From: Hybos culiciformis | Taxonomy: Eukaryota > Arthropoda > Insecta > Diptera > Hybotidae | Assembly: GCA_964007475.1 (NCBI GenBank) | Contig: OZ023274.1 | Location: 102,595,372 to 102,659,371, forward strand | Direction: 5' to 3' | Length of the DNA: 64,000 nucleotides | Shown: positions 1 through 10,900 of the stretch, one piece after another | Numbering within the stretch: the first letter of the stretch is position 1 | Layout: every line of letters begins with the position of its first letter | Made by a program: the position numbers and the translations under genes | The notes under the pieces: generated by a model | Told to the model about the DNA's origin: nothing | What the model saw: only the letters and a program-made list of their open reading frames with translations | Database searches by the model: none

Positions 1-977
1 ATACAAAATTTATATTTTTGTTTGAAAATTTTGGTGTTCTATAAATTAAAACATGCATAAATTAAATTAAAAAAAAAATAAAAAATTAGGTACATTATTT
101 TTTAAAACTTATAAATTATATTATATATATATACTTAGCAATATTTACAATTTAAAATTTGTTTTATTTTTTTTTAAATAAAATAAAAAAAAAAAAAAAC
201 TATTTTGAAGAATTTATTGGAATTTATTATATTGCCGCTATAGTGTTAGTGTATTGAAATTTTTTCAACCATAAAATTAATTCCCTTACAAAAAAACTAC
301 TGTAATAAGTAGAATAAGGATTTAGTTAATTATTATGGGCAAAAAAAAGGGGAATATTATATTTCCAAGCGATTGACAATGTGGCACTAAAAAGTCTGCT
401 ATTCTATACTAACATAGTACACGTAAAAGTGCTTCTATAGAAATATATCTGTATATACTGTATAAACGATTTACAAAAATTCTGGAGCTAAAATAATTAT
501 TTCTGCGTAAATAATTTCCAATTTTAGATAAAGAAATAAAGAAAAATTTTTAATGGAAAACAAAACATTCAATTTAATTGTATAGTTAATTAGAAGAACA
601 CAAAAACCATTCGCTTAACAAATATATTAAAATGAGCTATTTTTTTATATATAACTAAAAAAGATGATATTTGTAATATAATATAATAATACTATATCAT
701 TATCATATTGATTAAAATATTTAAGATCACTAATTAAAAAGAAATGTGTATATTTAATTGAAAATTATTTACATTTAAAAATTTAATGAAATCACTATAA
801 TATAGTTAGTTATACACCCAAAGTTATTCACACGATCATATTTAAGCTCCATAATTCTAACCGCTTTTATATAACTCTACACATAAATTCTTTAATAGTT
901 AAATTTCTGTTCTTGGTATAAAAAAAAAATTCTCTAAACTTAATCACTGATTTTAATTTAATTTAATAAAAATTACT
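1..977. other. 3' flank / 3' UTR of the Fog-like gene
   Basis: AT-rich DNA downstream of the stop codon. It includes the likely 3' UTR and candidate poly(A) signals; I see no other gene. Confidence 0.5.
163..228 (-). terminator. Candidate polyadenylation signals of the Fog-like gene
   Basis: Three AATAAA hexamers occur on the minus strand at 223..228, 213..218 and 163..168, which would give a 3' UTR of roughly 750-800 nt. ATTAAA variants also lie immediately after the stop codon at about 951..968, so a much shorter 3' UTR is possible. In DNA this AT-rich the hexamers are weak evidence. Confidence 0.25.
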
Positions 978-3251
978 TTATCTTTTACTACTGTGCTTCC
1001 ATTGTCTGGCAGCACCCAATACTTTATATACTTCTTGTGCTGAAATCTCTCGATATAAATTATCAGTTGGATATCGTGAATTTTCTCGATAGCCACTCGT
1101 TGTTGCAGTAGGATTATTAATAACTGTAGCTCTTTTTGCTGCCGTAATTGTTGGCGATCTAGCCCAAAATCTTATTAGTAATGGTCTATCGCCATTGTGA
1201 TCAACTTCCCAACCTGGTGGTAACCACCAAAATGGTTTTGTTTTATCGGTTGTGCTGTCGGTAGTAGTAGTAGTTGTAGTTGTGGTAGTTGGTGTAGTTG
1301 TACTTAACGGTTGAAAATATCTTCGATGAAATAAGAATTTATTCGGATCAAATTGATTCGTTTGGAATGAAAAATGTGATGGTGATGACGATACAAGCGA
1401 CGATGCCGTAACTTCTGGAAAACTATAAGAATCTGCACGCAATCCTTCACGCTGTTGCTGGTCAATTACTTCGTCAGGAAATCGTATTTTACCAGATTCT
1501 TGTTTACGTTTATTCTCTTCGACAATCATATTAATCATCCGCAACTGTTCATTGATATCATGCGAAAACGGATGTTGTGTTGATTGACTTTGTATTACAC
1601 GATCTGAAGTTGTTGCATGTGTTGCACTACTAACAGATTCTGGGGGTGAAGAATATGAATCAAAATGATGATAAATGAAACGATTGGAACTATCAAAAGC
1701 TTCTTTATTAAAACCCATAGTTGGTTTAACTTCAACATCTAAAAAGTCTATATCTTTTACTTCTTCAATATTCTTTTTCAATGGCTCATTTTCAACAAAT
1801 AACTGGTGCTGATGATTATTACTTCCACCAGTAGAAACTGCAATTGAACTTTCGTTTAATAAAATTTTTGAATTATTTAGAAATGTTGAATTTGAATTTT
1901 GAATAGAATGTTCTTTATTTTTTGGTTTTTCTAATAACTCTTCTTCAATTACAGGCTGATTCGTTGTAGTTAAAATATCCGAATCCATTTCATCTGTTGA
2001 TGCTTCTACTAAAGTTTCAGTAGAGTCTTCTAACGATAATGTAGTTCCAGACTCTAGTAACCTGTCGAAAATAAGTGATTCTTCAGCTAAATTATCTTTA
2101 ATTGTTTGTTCGGTATGTGATGTTTCTGTTACTAAATCATAATCATCTCTGTAATCATCACGATTATTTTTTATTAGGTCATCATGATTAAATTCTGTTT
2201 CAGCAGAGCTTAGAAGTGGGATTGCAGTTGGTGCTGCAGCAATTTTTGAAGGTGATGCAATGTATTCTGAAGAATAATCTTGATCCATATGAATAAGAAA
2301 CGGTAGCGTTGAATCGTTTCTATTAATACTTTTGATTGTTTCATTTTCATTATTTTTGGTGGAAGCATTGTCGTCAATATTAGTTGTTGACGATGAACTT
2401 GTTGTAAATCTTTTATTTTCATCGATTTTCGATGGTGTGGTATTCGTTAATATATTCGTTGTCGCATTTGTTGAAAATATTTCTGCGGTTTGTTGTGCTG
2501 TCGATGGCGCAGCAATAAATGTTGAAGTACTAGGTGCCGCAACCATATCATCTTCAACCTTATCCATCGGAAATCTAAATGGTTTCTTTGTTGTCGGAAA
2601 TTGAAATACTTGTCCATTCTTAATTTCTTCAGATTTTTCCAAGCTATCCAAATTCAAATTACTAGGTGATAATTTGTCTGGAAGCTTATCTAATGAGAAA
2701 TTTATTTTAAGCGGTTGTTCTCCACTCGTACCCCCAACAGATGGGTTTGGATTCAGAACAGGTGATCCACCGAAACCTTCTGAATCACTGAATGTCATAG
2801 GTGTATCGTAGGTATCGTAATCATAGTCTTCATACGCTGTCGAAGTACCACCTTGATGGTCATTTCCATTTTGTTGATCTTGATTTGGAAATAAACTTGC
2901 AAGCTGCTGTATTACTAATTCTTGATGATTTACACTTATTACCGGAATACATTTTGCATTATCATTTCTGTAACCCGGGGGACATTGTATTTGTTGTTCA
3001 GGTTTCGGTAAGCTATTTGGACCGTCTTGACTTGTATTTGGTAAGATAAATATCGATTTTGGTGTGATTTTTCGTGTTCTTTCATTTGACGATGGAGGTA
3101 ACATCACCCACGCCTCCCATGCCAAATGCTCCGGAGTATTTTCAATTGGTTTAGATGTGACAGGTAAACTATTCGATGGAGTTAAATTTACTATTACTAA
3201 AATTATGGAAATTAAATTTTGTAAAAAACAATGACTGCTCGTTGCAAACAT
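978..3251 (-). CDS. Secreted Ser/Thr-rich protein, candidate Folded gastrulation (Fog)-like ligand
   Basis: A single open coding exon encodes 757 residues. I start at the ATG at 3249..3251: it has G at -3, a GTG three codons upstream is not a plausible eukaryotic start, and an in-frame TAA at 3261..3263 closes the frame. The stop TAA is 978..980. Residues 1-28 form a signal peptide (core LISIILVIVNL). An ordered-looking block follows at about 40-120: LAWEAW near 43, ITPKSIF near 62, then CPPGYRNDNAKC with the only two mature-region cysteines seen (about 90 and 101). The long middle is acidic and Ser/Thr/Asn-rich with many potential glycosylation sites. A Thr run (about 650-664) precedes PFWWLPPGW and IRFWARSP near 673-700. 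No transmembrane segment is seen after the signal peptide. The N-terminal block and architecture recall arthropod Fog (secreted, heavily glycosylated, apical-constriction signal through a GPCR). That assignment is from memory of the family and is uncertain; the reality of the gene is not. Confidence 0.85.
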   Translation of the reverse strand: MFATSSHCFLQNLISIILVIVNLTPSNSLPVTSKPIENTPEHLAWEAWVMLPPSSNERTRKITPKSIFILPNTSQDGPNSLPKPEQQIQCPPGYRNDNAKCIPVISVNHQELVIQQLASLFPNQDQQNGNDHQGGTSTAYEDYDYDTYDTPMTFSDSEGFGGSPVLNPNPSVGGTSGEQPLKINFSLDKLPDKLSPSNLNLDSLEKSEEIKNGQVFQFPTTKKPFRFPMDKVEDDMVAAPSTSTFIAAPSTAQQTAEIFSTNATTNILTNTTPSKIDENKRFTTSSSSTTNIDDNASTKNNENETIKSINRNDSTLPFLIHMDQDYSSEYIASPSKIAAAPTAIPLLSSAETEFNHDDLIKNNRDDYRDDYDLVTETSHTEQTIKDNLAEESLIFDRLLESGTTLSLEDSTETLVEASTDEMDSDILTTTNQPVIEEELLEKPKNKEHSIQNSNSTFLNNSKILLNESSIAVSTGGSNNHQHQLFVENEPLKKNIEEVKDIDFLDVEVKPTMGFNKEAFDSSNRFIYHHFDSYSSPPESVSSATHATTSDRVIQSQSTQHPFSHDINEQLRMINMIVEENKRKQESGKIRFPDEVIDQQQREGLRADSYSFPEVTASSLVSSSPSHFSFQTNQFDPNKFLFHRRYFQPLSTTTPTTTTTTTTTTDSTTDKTKPFWWLPPGWEVDHNGDRPLLIRFWARSPTITAAKRATVINNPTATTSGYRENSRYPTDNLYREISAQEVYKVLGAARQWKHSSKR
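1258..1305 (-). repeat. ACN codon repeat encoding a threonine run
   Basis: The coding exon contains consecutive ACT/ACC/ACA codons (seen on the + strand as GTA, GTT, GGT units), giving a run of about ten threonines flanked by more Thr/Ser/Pro. The mixed codons argue for selection or age rather than recent slippage. A mucin-like, O-glycosylated stalk is a reasonable inference. Confidence 0.7.
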
Positions 3252-3319
3252 TTCTCTCACTTAATCCGTTTCGATGGTCCAAAAAATTTTGATTAAAAAT
3301 CAGTTGCTTTAGTTTTTGC
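3252..3319 (-). other. 5' UTR part of the coding exon, with splice acceptor
   Basis: Reading the minus strand, a pyrimidine-rich tract ending TTTTCTCTTTTCAG (last intron base at 3320) lies 68 bases before the start codon. It is the canonical metazoan 3' splice site expected in front of a terminal coding exon. The stretch has no upstream ATG and carries an in-frame TAA at 3261..3263, so it is untranslated leader. It implies at least one further 5' exon at higher coordinates. Confidence 0.65.
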
Positions 3320-3994
3320 CTGAAAAGAGAAAAAAAATAAAACTTGTAGGTATCTCAATAAGAAGTAATATCAATTCTATTAAACTATCAAATACATGTT
3401 ATTATAAAAAATGCTTTGACATCCCTATACCTTAGATCTTTAGATTACGTTAAGTTCACCTTGTGCAAAAATAATTAATTTAAAAGACAGTATGGATCAT
3501 TGGCATCTATCTTATCTAAATAAACGATGATACTATGTCAGATTAATCAGATGAAACTCACATTAAAAACATTAAATTTTTTGCATATAATAAACTTCCA
3601 ATAAATTAACAACTATTTACGACTATTCCTTTAACTTTTCATTTAAACACGAACTCTGTTAGCAATATTATAGATTTTCAAAATTTTAATGCTTATTATA
3701 TTGCACAATAACTATATTCATGAAAAATGTAAAATATTAAAACAATATTAACGAACTTTGTAATAAATTTAATAGTCAAGTTAAAAACTATTATTACAGT
3801 ATGAAATTTAAAAGAACACTGAGGTAAAGATTTTGTGTAAGCAAATCTTCAAAAAAAAAAAAACTATAAAAATATAAAAAAAAAAAATTTATTCTAAAGA
3901 AGAACCAAATACATTCTCAAATAAATATGAAAAAAAATTATTTTATCCTTAAATAAAATATTTTTGGAATTTCCACAAATTGGTTTTTCTTTAC
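3320..3994 (-). other. Predicted 675-bp intron in the 5' UTR
   Basis: On the minus strand this stretch starts with the donor CAG|GTAAAG at 3994 and ends with the acceptor TTTTCAG at 3320. Inside it is AT-rich with no sustained frame. Inferred from splice signals only; a spliced read across 3995/3319 would confirm it. Confidence 0.5.
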
Positions 3995-4064
3995 CTGTCT
4001 GTCGTCAGTATGGAAGGTTTAGTTTTCTTCAGAAAGAAAGTTCAGTTTTTATTATAGAAGATGA
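3995..4064 (-). other. Predicted 70-nt untranslated 5' exon of the Fog-like gene
   Basis: The minus strand reads TATTTTTTTGTTCTCAG| before this block and GACAG|GTAAAG after it, both good splice sites, with a possible branch point (AACTAT) about 20-25 bases upstream of the acceptor. All three frames of the 70 nt contain stops and there is no ATG, so it fits a leader exon rather than coding sequence. It sits 675 bases upstream of the coding exon and would join directly to base 3319. Confidence 0.5.
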
Positions 4065-5048
4065 CTGAGAACAAAAAAATAATAGTTATATAAATTCATT
4101 AAACACAACTTGAGCACTGTGACTGAAAATTAAGATCACTAGTCATATTGAGATTCAATATAAACTAATCTAAAATTCACAATAGAAATATGGAAAGCCT
4201 TGAAGAAAAATTATTCTTATACAGACTATGTTGTGGTTGGATTTAATCAACCCTCTAGTTTTACTAATTCCCATTTTGTGTATATAACTGCTGCACAAAT
4301 GTTATTTTTTCAAAATTAAAAGGACTTTCACATTGCAAAAGTTTAAGTTTTTTTTTTTTAAATAAACAAAATCCAAAACCTTATATTATATGCATCTAAC
4401 AAATAAATTAAACTACAAAGTACCTGACAGCACAATAACATTACACTGATTAAAATAAATATTATGTGCGCTACCTGACCATATCATTAATTTAGCAGGC
4501 ACAAAATATTTATTATTTGAAATTTTTATTGAAATTTTACTAATACTGTCATAATGTGGGAGGAATTTATTTCTCAATAATCCTTCAGTTTAATAAAGGG
4601 GTTTTTTTTTAAACAGGCTTGAAGGACCTAAAACAAGAAAAAAGCGAAAAAAAAGTGAAATATGTTTATATGAGAAAAGATTTTATGTATTTCGATTATG
4701 TGCCTGCGACTTAATTTCGATGTGCAATTTTTTGTTTTATTTTTTTTTTTTCATTAAAAAGAGATTTACTAACATTTTTATTATTATTTTTATTATTACT
4801 TTTAGAAAAAATATACACTTCACTTACATAAATATGATAATATTATGTTGAAAATTTATGTATGTATGAGAATTTTTATGATGACTTACTTTATTAGAGA
4901 TAGATTAAGTTTAAAATTTATTTAAAAGTAGTTTGGAATTAAAATCATAAACTATGTAAATTTAGTCAAAAGTTTTAATACCTAAGATTATTTTTTTTTT
5001 AAATAAAGTAATAATATTTTTTTATTTCAATTACCTATACATTTGTAA

Positions 5049-5272
5049 GTTAAAATCAGTGATGGATTTAAGAATATGGCGGCAAATAATGGGCGGCAAA
5101 ATCTCATAAAAAAAACTTTAAAATATGTAGTATAAAACTTTTAAGAATCGGTTAAGGCTAATAGCTAAAAATCTTCTCAAACTAATTTTTTATGTCATGT
5201 TGAAGCTAAATGCTTTTTTTTAATGTTTTTGCCTAAAGGCGGCAAATGTGTAAATCCGCCCCTGGTTAAAAT
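5049..5272. repeat. 8-bp target-site duplication of the hAT MITE
   Basis: GTTAAAAT occurs at both 5049..5056 and 5265..5272, directly abutting the element ends. The perfect match suggests a comparatively recent insertion. Confidence 0.85.
5057..5264. mobile_element. Non-autonomous hAT-type MITE, 208 bp
   Basis: The left end begins CAGTGATGGATTTA and the right end, reverse-complemented, begins CAGGGGCGGATTTA; 11 of 14 positions agree and both continue into a GGCGGCAAA-type motif. The element is flanked by a perfect 8-bp direct repeat GTTAAAAT at 5049..5056 and 5265..5272. An 8-bp duplication with CAG-starting ends is the hallmark of the hAT superfamily. The interior is AT-rich and has no coding capacity. 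Confidence 0.85.
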
Positions 5273-6917
5273 ATATATAAATATGAAAATACCTATTTCT
5301 GTGTTTTTAGGTTTTTCCCAATTGATTTTTAAATACATACGTTAGTATTGAATAAAAAAAAAAATTTATAGACCATACCTTTTATTTTAATTAATTAATT
5401 GGAAATTCGAAGAATTGAATATGTGTTAAGAACTTAAATCGATTGACTGCGGTTCATTAGTTACAAGTATTTTAGTGGCGATCGGATGGAAATTTAATAA
5501 AAACATTTAAACGGGCTAAAAATCAATTATATAAATACTTAGAAAAATCACTTTCCCAAATTCTATTATATGACCTCAGGAAAATATTTTACAAAAAGAT
5601 CTGTATATTTGTGTATTGTAAAGCACCACTTCAGAGAATGGATATAAATTACTATTTCTTACAAAGTTTTGAAACATGTTTAAAAATTAAATTGACTTTT
5701 AAATAAACTTCATTAAGAAGAAAAAATAATTTATAATTTCTTAAAAAAATTATATTGAAGGGCAAACAAAAAAAAAAACTTAAAAGTTCAAAATTGTATA
5801 AAAGAGCCATTAAGAGAAAAACTTAATGAATAGTTTATAAGTACTTAACATTTATAAAAGTTTATGAAAATTTTCTTTTTTTTTTCTTGCTAAATTTCTA
5901 TAATAAAATCATTGATTAGTATTATTGTAATTTTTATGAACTCCTGTAGTGCGGTATGCTATTTTACATAATTATTTCACTTTTTTTGTCATTAATAATA
6001 AATTAATAGTTTTTCAAACATTTTTTAATTGCACTTTAACTAATATTATTCTCTGCCCTGACCGAAGCAAACAAAAATATAACAAAAGATGAAAATTAAA
6101 TTTAATTAAAAGTTTTTCCCCGAATTTCTATTTAACCTTGTGAGTTTTTTATATACATTTATAGCATTTTATGTTATATCACTATTTCCATATATACGGC
6201 TTCGTATAGTACATAAAAGGGGATTTTAATTGAACTCAGCACGAAGAATGCTGTTTCAGTATTCTAGCTTTAGGAGTTATGGTATTAAATCCAAGGTTTC
6301 TCGTTTAAACGTTAATCTTTAGGAATACGAATAGACATTTTTCTGAATACATTCTATTATTAGGCTTATTTCCATTTGAATTAGAAAATTCTAAATAAAT
6401 TTTCGAAAAGAAAAATATTTTCCTAATTTTTAACAATACTTAATTAATTTCACCCGGCAAATCAAATCAGGAAAATTAACTCTTTATAAACCACTAATTT
6501 TTAGTTCTTGCCATATATTTCTCATCATCATTGAAAATACTGAAAAATAAATCTCATCCACAAATGGAATAACAAATTTGATTAACTAATTAATTTTTCA
6601 TTGGTTAATTAAAATGTTTTGTTACTTTTTTGTGACAACATTTTAAAATAAAATTTCATTAAAACTTTTGTTTTTCAAATATAATATCTCACACTCTAAT
6701 TCTTTCATATAAATACACATATTCATTTAGGACTTTATAGAGTAGAACACTCAATGAATTTTTAATTCATGCAAATTAAAAGCCAAGAAATTATCTATTT
6801 TTTCCATTGTTATAAATTTGTTGTAAATATCTTTTTTACAATTTCCTAGATACAATAGGATCATAACCACAAAAGATAAGAACAATAAGTGAAATAATTA
6901 GGATGTATTCATTCTAT

Positions 6918-7020
6918 TCTATGCTAATATTATAAAACGAGCTGAGTGACGGACTTTCGAACAGGAGCGAGAGTACGCCTATTAATAAGATAAAATTGAA
7001 GCTACGCTCGCCGCCGAATC
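6918..7020 (+). mobile_element. Possible Helitron-like 5' end fragment
   Basis: The stretch starts TCTATGCTAATATTATAAA, very close to a start I remember for insect Helitron families, and is followed by an unusually GC-rich block (6945..7020, with GAGCGAGAG and GCTACGCTCGCCGCC). No 3' hairpin plus CTAG-like end was located, so the right boundary is unknown. Recognition is from memory. Confidence 0.3.
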
Positions 7021-7894
7021 ATCAAAGACTAAATATTGGATAGAAGTTTATTAGAATTACAACTTTCCTATATTAAATTGACTTCCGATCCGGAATTAGA
7101 AGTAGTGCAATAAGTACATTATCATCTTAAAACTAATAACGAAGTTCAATTTCAATTTCGAAACTATTAAAAAAGGGAATAAAAACATATTTAATACATA
7201 AATTGTCTAAAAATCCAACCAAATCTATATGCATATATTTTCAATCTATTATTATCATTCTAAAAAAGTAAAAAAAAAAATAAGATTTCAAATATAAAAA
7301 TAATTGAAACAAATTTAATTAAATTCTACACAACCAATTAGTTCATTAAAAATAACTGTCTGCGGTCAATACTTTTGTACGTGAATGAAATGTTAATTTA
7401 ATTTAACAACATAAATATGCTTGTAAAGTCATGATTTGAAAGAAACAGATTCAAAATTGTTTTTTTTTTCTATAAATTTAATTCATTATTTGCATTCAGT
7501 AGTCAAAAATGCTGATTGACTTAGTTCAAAAAATTAGAATAATTATATAGAGTGGGATAGAAAAACTTTAGAACATTTATAAGCTTACAAAAAGTTATTA
7601 ATATGATGTCACTATAGTTATATGTTGAAGAGTTATACAAAGTGCTAATTTTGTCTTTGTATCATCTTAAGACTAAATTTAATATTTTTTTTAAATGGCT
7701 TATCCTTATGCAATTAAATATATGCCGCCAAGATCCGGTGTTTACTTAAAGTATCAACCCTTTCAAAAATAGCTATTAATGCTATATGTACAAAATTTTA
7801 TTCTTCGATGAGCTGCATTAATAACAAATTCGTCCAAAATTTTGAAGTAGCAATAATATTACGCTCTACTTCTGTCTCTTTACTTTGACAATCT

Positions 7895-7916
7895 GGCGGC
7901 GGCGGCGGCGGCGGCG
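7895..7916. repeat. (GGC)7 trinucleotide repeat
   Basis: Seven GGC units plus one G form a 22-bp run of pure G+C inside very AT-rich DNA. No supporting ORF runs through it, so it is most likely a non-coding microsatellite. Confidence 0.9.
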
Positions 7917-10900
7917 CTAAAAAAGTTTATCTATACGTTCTATTGAATTCTAAAATAAAATTACAATGAAATAAAATTTATTGACCCATTAACAATATTT
8001 TATTAAGTGCTTGGAATTTTTAATTGAAAATATAATTTTTTATACATATATGTACCGAATATCTATACATTTCATGCACATTGCACTTTGCAGACACTTG
8101 TACATGTAACATAACAATGTTGTATACCTATATACAAATATCTACATAAATATTAAATCTAAAAAATATTCTCTAAACATAAATGAATTATTATTGATGC
8201 GTGTTCGCGAATATGAAAACTACACAATGTTACACATGTTATAACAATTTGTGTACATTCTTTTTTTTTTTTATTTGGATAGATGGTTTATGTAGGTAGG
8301 TATATACATGTTAAATGGTTTTTTATATCATTAAATATAAATTTTTTTTAATATTTTAAGTGAGATATTAATAAATTTCTTTAAATGAGATTATGACAAA
8401 TGGTTTTTGAAATGATTTCAATTTAGAAATGGGTAAGGTATAATGATAGGTCTTGTTCATGAGAAATTCAAAAAATATAATTTAAACGTTCTATTCCCGA
8501 CCAATAATACGAAATATCTAAAAGACAAACAATAATATAACCTTATTATGAACTTCGCGACAGCTAGGTATATATAGGAATTCAAAGCAAAGAGATAACC
8601 AATAACTCAGATTTATATTTTTGAAGATTACTTTATAGAAATTTCACAAAATTTTAGAAGATGAATAATAAATTTAAAAACAAAAAAGAGTGGAAAAATT
8701 TAACTATTTAGCAGAGTTATGCTTTATACTCAGCATTAGAACCAAAATTTCGAAAGATCAAATGTTTATAATGAAAATATTTTTCATTTAATATTATTAT
8801 TAATATAAGATTTCTATAAATGCTATAACAGATGTATATAAAAGCTTACAAATAATAAGTTCTTAGCCGTAAGACTTCTTTTGAATTTAAGTAAAACAAA
8901 AATGTTTCCAAATCAAAGCCATCGAAGACACGTGCCATTTTATCTCAAAAAAAAAAAAATAACAGTAACAATAATTGTCATAATATTTATTATGTTAATA
9001 AAATATAAACAAAATTAGATATAAAATATGTAAATAAATATTGTATTTGTATACTGTCTTCATTAATTATTAGCTTCATTATACACATAATATTTACAAT
9101 AATGTCTAAAAATAATATTTTCGATTATTTCTATCTCTATATTTTTCATTTTTATTAATAATTCAAATAAAAAATATATTTTAAATTAGCATTTATAATT
9201 TATATTAAAAAATAAATAAAAATAAAATTAGAAAAGATTTGTTTATTTGTTCTTTAATAAAACATCAAAATAAACGTCAATAAGAATAAATCGTTTCTGT
9301 TTATTTGTTTTTCAATCATTCTATATAATGTTGTTTAATCTATTATTGATTTAATATTATTTAAAATAATTATGTGTTGTGGATGAATTAGCTATGGTAA
9401 TTGATTTAAACGCCACCTGCAAGATATTTCAATATTTTGAGGAGTCTTTAAATCTGCTTTTGTTGAATTTTGATCTTTTAATAAAGTATTTGTTTTTTTT
9501 TTTAAACTTAATACACATTATGATTATACACACACAATATAAATTAGACGTTTTCCGTATAGGAGATTCTGTAATAAAATCCAAGAAAGTATATATATTC
9601 CACTACTATTTAAATCATAAAGTACTCTATCGGAAATAACTTCATATTTCAATTTAAAGTTTTTTTTTTAATTTTGGAAGAAATTTCAACAAATAGTAAT
9701 TAAAAATATAAATTTTTACCTAAATTACTTGCAATGTCAATACCGGATATTATGTTTTATGAAACTATTATGTAATTACAGACAACATAATTATAATAGT
9801 CATCGAAATTTATTTTATTGCACATCAGGCTTTGTATTAATGTAGTGTATATATATATATAAAAATAATAAATAAATATAAATACATTTTTGATTTGTAC
9901 AACATAGTTAAAACAATTTAAATTTTAATCAAAATGTTGGTAAGACATTCTGTACATTTTGTAAATATATGACAGATAAAATTTCAGAAATTCCGGATTC
10001 ACTCAATTTCTCTTTTTTATTCAGTATGTACGCACTAAAACTTATCAAAACATCAATCAATCAAAAATAATAATAACATTGACCTTAATTTAATGTTATT
10101 TGAAAATTATTTTGCAGACTTAAATTATAACACTTTCAAAATAAATAAACAGTTCAAGGTTCAATGCAAATAAATATTATTCTATTTACATTAACTTACA
10201 TAAATACATAATTTCTAATTACCGATGATAAATGAATTACAAGTTTTTTTCCATATATATATATAAATATTTAAAAAAAACAAACACATCCGAAATAATT
10301 AAATATAATAAAATTTCCGGTTGATATTTGAAATAAAACTAAAAATAAAGATTTCTTTCACCAAACACCAATTATTATACTTTTATGATGGTTTTTGATT
10401 TAATTTAGTGCGATAAATTTAATCGCAACCTTGAAAAAATAATTTTTTGTTTTCCTATTCGTTATTATAGAATTTATAAAACTTTTGAAAAAATAAATAA
10501 AATAAAAAAATAAAGAAGCAACAATTTATGAGAATTATTCGAATTTCAACTAATATCAGTATATTCAAGTGTTGTCAAAATGGTAAAAATAAAAATAAAA
10601 AAATAATTATTAGGAAAATAAAAATTAAAAAAATATTTTTTTTATTTTCTCAACAAAACTTTATCTAAAATAAAAATAAAAAAAAAACAAAAAGACTTGT
10701 ATTTAATAAAGTTAATCTTTTTGTTCGAGATGATTTTGAGAAAGAAGAAGAATTTTACAAGTGTAATTTTTATATACAAAGTATTCTCCACTAACTGGCG
10801 CCACCCAACTAATAACTCGTTAGATAAACTCGTAAAGGCGAATTGGTAATTTTTAAGAATTAATTAATTTTCGAACTTTTAATTAAAAATTAATATTTAT

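Noticed and set aside
2332..2604. Hydrophobic open frame opposite the Fog-like coding exon
   Set aside because: Antisense shadow of the Ser/Thr/Asn-rich coding sequence.
7551..7560. AGAGTGGGAT, reverse-complemented at about 40237 (ATCCCACTCT)
   Set aside because: The two are 33 kb apart, only 10 bp long and without similar flanks; not a transposon pair.
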